DNA of 64,000 bases from Membranipora membranacea. Its lineage: Eukaryota > Bryozoa > Gymnolaemata > Cheilostomatida > Membraniporidae. Position numbers and translations under genes: made by a program. Positions within the stretch are counted from its first letter, which is position 1. Each line of letters opens with the position of its first letter. Of the stretch, positions 8,898 through 19,909 are shown in pieces. The notes beneath the pieces are model-generated. The model saw only the letters and a list, made by a program, of their open reading frames with translations. It was not told where the DNA came from and made no database searches. The stretch covers positions 15,860,062 through 15,924,061 of the forward strand of contig OU612074.1 in assembly GCA_914767715.1 (NCBI GenBank), read 5' to 3'.

Positions 8898-11569
8898 ATG
8901 AGGCCAATGAGGCCATCAACTGGTCAAAGTTTGAAAGAATTGCGATGGCTTTTTAATTTTTCACCCTGCCGTTTGGCATGTGTTTTTATGACAAAACTGG
9001 CCCTCGTTAAAAAAGTTGCTGCCGCCAAACTAAGAGGGCCAGCCCCAAACGGCTTTCAGTTCCTAAGTCAGCATGAAATTCCACACGGTATAGAGTAGGT
9101 TAGGAGGAAATCTATTTTTTAAACTGGCGGTAAAAAACACCAAGGGTCCCCCCTTTGTTACTTTTTTAAATTTTAAAGTCGCTATCATTTCTGTTCTATT
9201 TATCGTAGGATCTTAATATTCTGGAATTTGAATGAGGCCAATGAGGCCATCAACTGGTCAAAGTTTGAAAGAATTGCGATGGCTTTTTAATTTTTCACCC
9301 TGCCGTTTGGCATGTTTTTTTATGACAAAACTGGCCCTCGTTAAAAAAGTTGCAGCCGCCAAACTAAGAGGGCCAGCCCCAAACGGTTTTCAGTTCCTAA
9401 GTCAGCATGAAATTCCACACGGTATAGAGTAGGTTAGGAGGAAATCTATTTTTTAAACTGGCGGTAAAAAACACCAAGGGTCCCCCCTTTGTTACTTTTT
9501 TAAATTTTAAAGTCGCTCTCATTTCTGTTCTATTTATCGTAGGATCTTAATATTCTGGAATTTGAATGAGGCCAATGAGGCCATCAACTGGTCAAAGTTT
9601 GAAAGAATTGCGATGGCTTTTTAATTTTTCACCCTGCCGTTTGGCATGTTTTTTTATGACAAAACTGGCCCTCGTTAAAAAAGTTGCAGCCGCCAAACTA
9701 AGAGGGCCAGCCCCAAACGGCTTTCAGTTCCTAAGTCAGCATGAAATTCCACACGGTATAGAGTAGGTTAGGAGGAAATCTATTTTTTAAACTGGCTGTA
9801 AAAAACACCAAGGGTCCCCCCTTTGTTACTTTTTTAAATTTTAAAGTCGCTCTCATTTCTGTTCTATTTATCGTAGGATCTTAATATTCTGGAATTTGAA
9901 TGAGGCCAATGAGGCCATCAACTGGTCAAAGTTTGAAAGAATTGCGATGGCTTTTTAATTTTTCACCCTGCCGTTTGGCATGTTTTTTTATGACAAAACT
10001 GGCCCTCGTTAAAAAAGTTGCTGCCGCCAAACTAAGAGGGCCAGCCCCAAACGGCTTTCAGTTCCTAAGTCAGCATGAAATTCCACACGGTATAGAGTAG
10101 GTTAGGAGGAAATCTATTTTTTAAACTGGCGGTAAAAAACACCAAGGGTCCCCCCTTTGTTACTTTTTTAAATTTTAAAGTCGCTATCATTTCTGTTCTA
10201 TTTATCGTAGGATCTTAATATTCTGGAATTTGAATGAGGCCAATGAGGCCATCAACTGGTCAAAGTTTGAAAGAATTGCGATGGCTTTTTAATTTTTCAC
10301 CCTGCCGTTTGGCATGTTTTTTTATGACAAAACTGGCCCTCGTTAAAAAAGTTGCAGCCGCCAAACTAAGAGGGCCAGCCCCAAACGGTTTTCAGTTCCT
10401 AAGTCAGCATGAAATTCCACACGGTGTTGAGTAGGTTAGGAGGAAATCTATTTTTTAAACTGGCGGTAAAAAACACCAAGGGTCCCCCCTTTGTTACTTT
10501 TTTAAATTTTAAAGTCGCTCTCATTTCTGTTCTATTTATCGTAGGATCTTAATATTCTGGAATTTGAATGAGGCCAATGAGGCCATCAACTGGTCAAAGT
10601 TTGAAAGAATTGCGATGGCTTTTTAATTTTTCACCCTGCCGTTTGGCATGTTTTTTTATGACAAAACTGGCCCTCGTTAAAAAAGTTGCAGCCGCCAAAC
10701 TAAGAGGGCCAGCCCCAAACGGCTTTCAGTTCCTAAGTCAGCATGAAATTCCACACGGTATAGAGTAGGTTAGGAGGAAATCTATTTTTTAAACTGGCTG
10801 TAAAAAACACCAAGGGTCCCCCCTTTGTTACTTTTTTAAATTTTAAAGTCGCTCTCATTTCTGTTCTATTTATCGTAGGATCTTAATATTCTGGAATTTG
10901 AATGAGGCCAATGAGGCCATCAACTGGTCAAAGTTTGAAAGAATTGCGATGGCTTTTTAATTTTTCACCCTGCCGTTTGGCATGTTTTTTTATGACAAAA
11001 CTGGCCCTCGTTAAAAAAGTTGCTGCCGCCAAACTAAGAGGGCCAGCCCCAAACGGCTTTCAGTTCCTAAGTCAGCATGAAATTCCACACGGTATAGAGT
11101 AGGTTAGGAGGAAATCTATTTTTTAAACTGGCGGTAAAAAACACCAAGGGTCCCCCCTTTGTTACTTTTTTAAATTTTAAAGTCGCTATCATTTCTGTTC
11201 TATTTATCGTAGGATCTTAATATTCTGGAATTTGAATGAGGCCAATGAGGCCATCAACTGGTCAAAGTTTGAAAGAATTGCGATGGCTTTTTAATTTTTC
11301 ACCCTGCCGTTTGGCATGTTTTTTTATGACAAAACTGGCCCTCGTTAAAAAAGTTGCAGCCGCCAAACTAAGAGGGCCAGCCCCAAACGGTTTTCAGTTC
11401 CTAAGTCAGCATGAAATTCCACACGGTATAGAGTAGGTTAGGAGGAAATCTATTTTTTAAACTGGCTGTAAAAAACACCAAGGGTCCCCCCTTTGTTACT
11501 TTTTTAAATTTTAAAGTCGCTCTCATTTCTGTTCTATTTATCGTAGGATCTTAATATTCTGGAATTTGA
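8898..11569 (+). repeat. 1,002-bp trimer sub-array
   Basis: A three-monomer block recurs: a B copy whose spacer reads CGCTATCATTT, then a copy with states A-T-G, then a copy with states A-C-T. The CTATC marker is at 9184, 10186 and 11188, exactly 1,002 bp apart. The A-T-G copies are at 9232 and 10234 and the A-C-T copies at 9566 and 10568. The third round breaks off into an ordinary A monomer at 11236. This is a local change of higher-order period from two to three monomers. Confidence 0.85.
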
Positions 11570-14500
11570 ATGAGGCCAATGAGGCCATCAACTGGTCAAA
11601 GTTTGAAAGAATTGCGATGGCTTTTTAATTTTTCACCCTGCCGTTTGGCATGTTTTTTTATGACAAAACTGGCCCTCGTTAAAAAAGTTGCAGCCGCCAA
11701 ACTAAGAGGGCCAGCCCCAAACGGCTTTCAGTTCGTAAGTCAGCATGAAATTCCACACGGTATAGAGTAGGTTAGGAGGAAATCTATTTTTTAAACTGGC
11801 GGTAAAAAACACCAAGGGTCCCCCCTTTGTTACTTTTTTAAATTTTAAAGTCGCTCTCATTTCTGTTCTATTTATCGTAGGATCTTAATATTCTGGAATT
11901 TGAATGAGGCCAATGAGGCCATCAACTGGTCAAAGTTTGAAAGAATTGCGATGGCTTTTTAATTTTTCACCCTGCCGTTTGGCATGTTTTTTTATGACAA
12001 AACTGGCCCTCGTTAAAAAAGTTGCAGCCGCCAAACTAAGAGGGCCAGCCCCAAACGGTTTTCAGTTCCTAAGTCAGCTTGAAATTCCACACGGTATAGA
12101 GTAGGTTAGGAGGAAATCTATTTTTTAAACTGGCTGTAAAAAACACCAAGGGTCCCCCCTTTGTTACTTTTTTAAATTTTAAAGTCGCTCTCATTTCTGT
12201 TCTATTTATCGTAGGATCTTAATATTCTGGAATTTGAATGAGGCCAATGAGGCCATCAACTGGTCAAAGTTTGAAAGAATTGCGATGGCTTTTTAATTTT
12301 TCACCCTGCCGTTTGGCATGTTTTTTTATGACAAAACTGGCCCTCGTTAAAAAAGTTGCTGCCGCCAAACTAAGAGGGCCAGCCCCAAACGGCTTTCAGT
12401 TCCTAAGTCAGCATGAAATTCCACACGGTATAGAGTAGGTTAGGAGGAAATCTATTTTTTAAACTGGCGGTAAAAAACACCAAGGGTCCCCCCTTTGTTA
12501 CTTTTTTAAATTTTAAAGTCGCTCTCATTTCTGTTCTATTTATCGTAGGATCTTAATATTCTGGAATTTGAATGAGGCCAATGAGGCCATCAACTGGTCA
12601 AGGTTTGAAAGAATTGCGATGGCTTTTTAATTTTTCACCCTGCCGTTTGGCATGTTTTTTTATGACAAAACTGACCCTCGTTAAAAAAGTTGCAGCCGCC
12701 AAACTAAGAGGGCCAGCCCCAAACGGTTTTCAGTTCCTAAGTCAGCATGAAATTCCACACGGTATAGAGTAGGTTAGGAGGAAATCTATTTTTTAAACTG
12801 GCTGTAAAAAACACCAAGGGTCCCCCCTTTGTTACTTTTTTAAATTTTAAAGTCGCTCTCATTTCTGTTCTATTTATTGTAGGATCTTAATATTCTGGAA
12901 TTTGAATGAGGCCAATGAGGCCATCAACTGGTCAAAGTTTGAAAGAATTGCGATGGCTTTTTAATTTTTCACCCTGCCGTTTGGCATGTTTTTTTATGAC
13001 AAAACTGGCCCTCGTTAAAAAAGTTGCTGCCGCCAAACTAAGAGGGCCAGCCCCAAACGGCTTTCAGTTCCTAAGTCAGCATGAAATTCCACACGGTATA
13101 GAGTAGGTTAGGAGGAAATCTATTTTTTAAACTGGCGGTAAAAAACACCAAGGGTCCCCCCTTTGTTACTTTTTTAAATTTTAAAGTCGCTCTCATTTCT
13201 GTTCTATTTATCGTATGATCTTAATATTCTGGAATTTGAATGAGGCCAATGAGGCCATCAACTGGTCAAAGTTTGAAAGAATTGCGATGGCTTTTTAATT
13301 TTTCACCCTGCCGTTTGGCATGTTTTTTTATGACAAAACTGGCCCTCGTTAAAAAAGTTGCAGCCGCCAAACTAAGAGGGCCAGCCCCAAACGGTTTTCA
13401 GTTCCTAAGTCAGCATGAAATTCCACACGGTATAGAGTAGGTTAGGAGGAAATCTATTTTTTAAACTGGCTGTAAAAAACACCAAGGGTCCCCCCTTTGT
13501 TACTTTTTTAAATTTTAAAGTCGCTCTCATTTCTGTTCTATTTATCGTAGGATCTTAATATTCTGGAATTTGAATGAGGCCAATGAGGCCATCAACTGGT
13601 CAAAGTTTGAAAGAATTGCGATGGCTTTTTAATTTTTCACCCTGCCGTTTGGCATGTTTTTTTATGACAAAACTGGCCCTCGTTAAAAAAGTTGCAGCCG
13701 CCAAACTAAGAGGGCCAGCCCCAAACGGTTTTCAGTTCCTAAGTCAGCATGAAATTCCACACGGTATAGAGTAGGTTAGGAGGAAATCTATTTTTTAAAC
13801 TGGCTGTAAAACCACCAAGGGTCCCCCCTTTGTTACTTTTTTAAATTTTAAAGTCGCTCTCATTTCTGTTCTATTTATCGTAGGATCTTAATATTCTGGA
13901 ATTTGAATGAGGCCAATGAGGCCATCAACTGGTCAAAGTTTGAAAGAATTGCGATGGCTTTTTAATTTTTCACCCTGCCGTTTGGCATGTTTTTTTATGA
14001 CAAAACTGGCCCTCGTTAAAAAAGTTGCTGCCGCCAAACTAAGAGGGCCAGCCCCAAACGGCTTTCAGTTCCTAAGGCAGCATGAAATTCCACACGGTAT
14101 AGAGTAGGTTAGGAGGAAATCTATTTTTTAAACTGGCGGTAAAAAACACCAAGGGTCCCCCCTTTGTTACTTTTTTAAATTTTAAAGTCGCTCTCATTTC
14201 TGTTCTATTTATCGTAGGATCTTAATATTCTGGAATTTGAATGAGGCCAATGAGGCCATCAACTGGTCAAAGTTTGAAAGAATTGCGATGGCTTTTTAAT
14301 TTTTCACCCTGCCGTTTGGCATGTTTTTTTATGACAAAACTGGCCCTCGTTAAAAAAGTTGTAGCCGCCAAACTAAGAGGGCCAGCCCCAAACGGTTTTC
14401 AGTTCCTAAGTCAGCATGAAATTCCACACGGTATAGAGTAGGTTAGGAGGAAATCTATTTTTTAAACTGGCTGTAAAAAACACCAAGGGTCCCCCCTTTG

Positions 14501-14908
14501 TTACTTTTTTAAATTTTAAAGTCGCTCTCATTTCTGTTCTATTTATCGTAGGATCTTAATATTCTGGAATTTGAATTAGGTTGATGAGGCCATCAACTGG
14601 TCAAAGTTTGAAAGAATTGCGATGGCTTTTTAATTTTTCACCCTGCCGTTTGGCATGTTTTTTTATGACAAAACTGGCCCTCGTGAAAAAAGTTGTAGCC
14701 GCCAAACTAAGAGGGCCAGCCCCAAACGGTTTTCAGTTCCTAAGTCAGCATGAAATTCCACACGGTATAGAGTAGGTTAGGAGGAAATCTATTTTATAAA
14801 CTGGCTGTAAAAAACACCAAGGGTCCCCCCTTTGTTACTTTTTTAAATTTTAAAGTCGCTCTCATTTCTGTTCTATTTATCGTAGGATCTTAATATTCTG
14901 GAATTTGA

Positions 14909-16880
14909 ATGAGGCCAATGAGGCCATCAACTGGTCAAAGTTTGAAAGAATTGCGATGGCTTTTTAATTTTTCACCCTGCCGTTTGGCATGTTTTTTTAT
15001 GACAAAACTGGCCCTCCTCGTTAAAAAAGTTGCTGCCGCCAAACTAAGAGGGCCAGCCCCAAACGGCTTTCAGTTCCTAAGTCAGCATGAAATTCCACAC
15101 GGTATAGAGTAGGGTAGGAGGAAATCTATTTTTTAAACTGGCGGTAAAAAACACCAAGGGTCCCCCCTTTGTTACTTTTTTAAATTTTAAAGTCGCTCTC
15201 ATTTCTGTTCTATTTATCGTAGGATCTTAATATTCTGGAATTTGAATGAGGCCAATCAGGCCATCAACTGGTCAAAGTTTGAAAGAATTGCGATGGCTTT
15301 TTAATTTTTCACCCTGCCGTTTGGCATGTTTTTTAATGACAAAACTGGCCCTCGTTAAAAAAGTTGCAGCCGCCAAACTAAGAGGGCCAGCCCCAAACGG
15401 TTTTCAGTTCCTAAGTCAGCATGAAATTCCACACGGTATAGAGTAGGTTAGGAGGAAATCTATTTTTTAAACTGGCTGTAAAAAACACCAAGGGTCCCCC
15501 CTTTGTTACTTTTTTAAATTTTAAAGTCGCTCTCATTTCTGTTCTATTTATCGTAGGATCTTAATATTCTGGAATTTGAATGAGGCCAATGAGGCCATCA
15601 ACTGGTCAAAGTTTGAAAGAATTGCGATGGCTTTTTAATTTTTCATCCTGCCGTTTGGCATGTTTTTTTATGACAAAACTGGCCCTCGTTAAAAAAGTTG
15701 CTGCCGCCAAATTAAGAGGGCCAGCCCCAAACGGCTTTCAGTTCCTAAGTCAGCACGAAATTCCACACGGTATAAAGTAGTTTAGGAGGAAATCTATTTT
15801 TTAAACTGGCGGTAAAAAACACCAAGGGTCCCCCCTTTGTTACTTTTTTAAATTTTAAAGTCGCTCTCATTTCTGTTCGATTTATCGTAGGATCTTAATA
15901 TTCTGGAATTTGAATGAGGCCAATGAGGCCATCAACTGGTCAAAGTTTGAAAGAATTGCGATGGCTTTTTAATTTTTCACCCTGCCGTTTGGCATGTTTT
16001 TTTATGACAAAACTGGCCCCCGTTAAAAAAGTTGCAGCCGCCAAACTAAGAGGGCCAGCCCCAAACGGTTTTCAGTTCCTAAGTCAGCATGAAATTCCAC
16101 ACGGTATAGAGTAGGTTAGGAGGAAATCTATTTTTTAAACTGGCTGTAAAAAACACCAAGGGTCCCCCCTTTGTTACTTTTTTAAATTTTAAAGTCGCTC
16201 TCATTTCTGTTCTATTTATCGTAGGATCTTAATATTCTGGAATTTGAATGAGGCCAATGAGGCCATCAACTGGTCAAAGTTTGAAAGAATTGCGATGGCT
16301 TTTTAATTTTTCACCCTGCCGTTTGGCATGTTTTTTTATGACAAAACTGGCCCTCGTTAAAAAATTGCTGCCGCCAAACTAAGAGGGCCAGCCCCAAACG
16401 GCTTTCAGTTCCTAAGTCAGCATGAAATTCCACACGGTATCGAGTAGGTTAGGAGGAAATCTATTTTTTAAACTGGCGGTAAAAAACACCAAGGGTCCCC
16501 CCTTTGTTACTTTTTTAAAGTCGCTCTCATTTCTGTTCTATTTATCGTAGGATCTTAATATTCTGGAATTTGAATGAGGCCAATGAGGCCATCAACTGGT
16601 CAAAGTTTGAAAGAATTGCGATGGCTTTTTAATTTTTCACCCTGCAGTTTGGCATGTTTTTTTATGACAAAACTGGCCCTCGTTAAAAAAGTTGCAGCCG
16701 CCAAACTAAGAGGGCCAGCCCCAAACGGCTTTCAGTTCCTAAGTCAGCATGAAATTCCACACGGTATAGAGTAGGTTAGGAGGAAATCTATTTTTTAAAC
16801 TGGCTGTAAAAAACACCAAGGGTCCCCCCTTTGTTACTTTTTTAAATTTTAAAGTCGCTCTCATTTCTGTTCTATTTATC
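14909..16880 (+). repeat. 2,667-bp-spaced duplication, left copy
   Basis: Rare markers shared with 17579-19547 in the same order: AGGGTAGG after the open frame (about 15112 and 17780), CCAATCAGG (15246 and 17913), TTTCATCCTG and AAATTAAG (15580 and 18247 monomers), GTTCGATTT (about 15876 and 18543), loss of a G in TTAAAAAATTGC (16248 and 18915 monomers), TATCGAG, the 7-bp spacer deletion, and CTGCAGTTTGG (16646 and 19313). This copy also has private changes: an in-frame CTC insertion near 15015, AGTATAAAGTAGTTTAGG-like differences near 15775, and T6AATG near 15332. The two copies are clearly more diverged than the 11-kb pair, so this is the older event. Confidence 0.85.
16248..16573 (+). repeat. 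Monomer with frameshift and 7-bp spacer deletion
   Basis: A G is lost after the A6 tract (TTAAAAAATTGC), which breaks the open frame. The spacer lacks 7 bp, so T6AAATTTTAAAG has become T6AAAG. The same double-marked monomer is at 18915 and 29926, as copies from the 2,667-bp and 11,011-bp duplications. Confidence 0.9.
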
Positions 16881-17214
16881 GCAGGATCTTAATATTCTGG
16901 AATTTGAATGAGGCCAATGAGGCCATCAACTGGTCAAAGTTTGAAAGAATTGCGATGGCTTTTTAATTTTTCACCCTGCCGTTTGGCATGTTTTTTTATG
17001 ACAAAACTGGCCCTCGTTAAAAAAGTTGCTGCCGCCAAACTAAGAGGGCCAGCCCCAAACGGCTTTCAGTTCCTAAGTCAGCATGAAATTCCACACGGTA
17101 TAGAGTAGGTTAGGAGGAAATCTATTTTTTAAACTGGCGGTAAAAAACACCAAGGGTCCCCCCTTTGTTACTTTTTTAAATTTTAAAGTCGCTCTCATTT
17201 CTGTTCTATTTATC

Positions 17215-17223
17215 GTAATATGA
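17215..17223 (+). repeat. 3-bp length variant CGTAATATGATC in spacer
   Basis: The usual CGTAGGATC reads CGTAATATGATC here, making the monomer 337 bp. The same variant is at about 28226 (11-kb duplicate) and again at about 40239, outside that duplication. The third occurrence shows that this variant was moved by a separate exchange. Confidence 0.85.
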
Positions 17224-17578
17224 TCTTAATATTTTGGAATTTGAATGAGGCCAATGAGGCCATCAACTGGTCAAAGTTTGAAAGAATTGCGATGGCTTTT
17301 TAATTTTTCACCCTGCCGTTTGGCATGTTTTTTTATGACAAAACTGGCCCTCGTTAAAAAAGTTGCTGCCGCCAAACTAAGAGGGCCAGCCCCAAACGGC
17401 TTTCAGTTCCTAAGTCAGCATGAAATTCCACACGGTATAGAGTAGGTTAGGAGGAAATCTATTTTTTAAACTGGCGGTAAAAAACACCAAGGGTCCCCCC
17501 TTTGTAACTTTTTTAAATTTTAAAGTCGCTCTCATTTCTGTTCTATTTATCGTAGGATCTTAATATTCTGGAATTTGA

Positions 17579-19547
17579 ATGAGGCCAATGAGGCCATCAA
17601 CTGGTCAAAGTTTGAAAGAATTGCGATGGCTTTTTAATTTTTCACCCTGCCGTTTGGCATGTTTTTTTATGACAAAACTGGCCCTCGTTAAAAAAGTTGC
17701 TGCCGCCAAACTAAGAGGGCCAGCCCCAAACGGCTTTCAGTTCCTAAGTCAGCATGAAATTCCACACGGTATAGAGTAGGGTAGGAGGAAATCTATTTTT
17801 TAAACTGGCGGTAAAAAACACCAAGGGTCCCCCCTTTGTTACTTTTTTAAATTTTAAAGTCGCTCTCATTTCTGTTCTATTTATCGTAGGATCTTAATAT
17901 TCTGGAATTTGAATGAGGCCAATCAGGCCATCAACTGGTCAAAGTTTGAAAGAATTGCGATGGCTTTTTAATTTTTCACCCTGCCGTTTGGCATGTTTTT
18001 TTATGACAAAACTGGCCCTCGTTAAAAAAGTTGCAGCCGCCAAACTAAGAGGGCCAGCCCCAAACGGTTTTCAGTTCCTAAGTCAGCATGAAATTCCACA
18101 CGGTATAGAGTAGGTTAGGAGGAAATCTATTTTTTAAACTGGCTGTAAAAAACACCAAGGGTCCCCCCTTTGTTACTTTTTTAAATTTTAAAGTCGCTCT
18201 CATTTCTGTTCTATTTATCGTAGGATCTTAATATTCTGGAATTTGAATGAGGCCAATGAGGCCATCAACTGGTCAAAGTTTGAAAGAATTGCGATGGCTT
18301 TTTAATTTTTCATCCTGCCGTTTGGCATGTTTTTTTATGACAAAACTGGCCCTCGTTAAAAAAGTTGCTGCCGCCAAATTAAGAGGGCCAGCCCCAAACG
18401 GCTTTCAGTTCCTAAGTCAGCACGAAAGTCCACACGGTATAGAGTAGGTTAGGAGGAAATCTATTTTTTAAACTGGCGGTAAAAAACACCAAGGGTCCCC
18501 CCTTTGTTACTTTTTTAAATTTTAAAGTCGCTCTCATTTCTGTTCGATTTATCGTAGGATCTTAATATTCTGGAATTTGAATGAGGCCAATGAGGCCATC
18601 AACTGGTCAAAGTTTGAAAGAATTGCGATGGCTTTTTAATTTTTCACCCTGCCGTTTGGCATGTTTTTTTATGACAAAACTGGCCCTCGTTAAAAAAGTT
18701 GCAGCCGCCAAACTAAGAGGGCCAGCCCCAAACGGTTTTCAGTTCCTAAGTCAGCATGAAATTCCACACGGTATAGAGTAGGTTAGGAGGAAATCTATTT
18801 TTTAAACTGGCTGTAAAAAACACCAAGGGTCCCCCCTTTGTTACTTTTTTAAATTTTAAAGTCGCTCTCATTTCTGTTCTATTTATCGTAGGATCTTAAT
18901 ATTCTGGAATTTGAATGAGGCCAATGAGGCCATCAACTGGTCAAAGTTTGAAAGAATTGCGATGGCTTTTTAATTTTTCACCCTGCCGTTTGGCATGTTT
19001 TTTTATGACAAAACTGGCCCTCGTTAAAAAATTGCTGCCGCCAAACTAAGAGGGCCAGCCCCAAACGGCTTTCAGTTCCTAAGTCAGCATGAAATTCCAC
19101 ACGGTATCGAGTAGGTTAGGAGGAAATCTATTTTTTAAACTGGCGGTAAAAAACACCAAGGGTCCCCCCTTTGTTACTTTTTTAAAGTCGCTCTCATTTC
19201 TGTTCTATTTATCGTAGGATCTTAATATTCTGGAATTTGAATGAGGCCAATGAGGCCATCAACTGGTCAAAGTTTGAAAGAATTGCGATGGCTTTTTAAT
19301 TTTTCACCCTGCAGTTTGGCATGTTTTTTTATGACAAAACTGGCCCTCGTTAAAAAAGTTGCAGCCGCCAAACTAAGAGGGCCAGCCCCAAACGGCTTTC
19401 AGTTCCTAAGTCAGCATGAAATTCCACACGGTATAGAGTAGGTTAGGAGGAAATCTATTTTTTAAACTGGCTGTAAAAAACACCAATGGTCCCCCCTTTG
19501 TTACTTTTTTAAATTTTAAAGTCGCTCTCATTTCTGTTCTATTTATC
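17579..19547 (+). repeat. 2,667-bp-spaced duplication, right copy
   Basis: This is the partner of 14909-16880, with the same ordered rare markers. Private changes include CACGAAAGTCC (Ile61 to Ser in the frame of the 18247 monomer) and CACCAATGG at 19487. The segment lies inside copy 1 of the 11-kb duplication and was copied again to about 28590-30558. Confidence 0.85.
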
Positions 19548-19574
19548 GTAGGATCTTAATATTCTGGAATTTGA

Positions 19575-19909
19575 ATGAGGCCAATGAGGCCATCAACTGG
19601 TCAAAGTTTGAAAGAATTGCGATGGCTTTTTAAATTTTTCACCCTGCCGTTTGGCATGTTTTTTTATGACAAAACTGGCCCTCGTTAAAAAAGTTGCTGC
19701 CGCCAAACTAAGAGGGCCAGCCCCAAACGGCTTTCAGTTCCTAAGTCAGCATGAAATTCCACACGGTATAGAGTAGGTTAGGAGGTAATCTATTTTTTAA
19801 ACTGGCGGTAAAAAACACCAAGGGTCCCCCCTTTGTTACTTTTTTAAATTTTAAAGTCGCTCTCATTTCTGTTCTATTTATCGTAGGATCTTAATATTCT
19901 GGAATTTGA
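19575..19909 (+). repeat. Monomer with +1 A frameshift
   Basis: TTTTTAAATTTTTC has one extra A compared with the usual T5AAT5C, shifting the open frame near codon 20. It also has AGGTAATC in the spacer (near 19786). The duplicate is at 30586. Confidence 0.85.
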
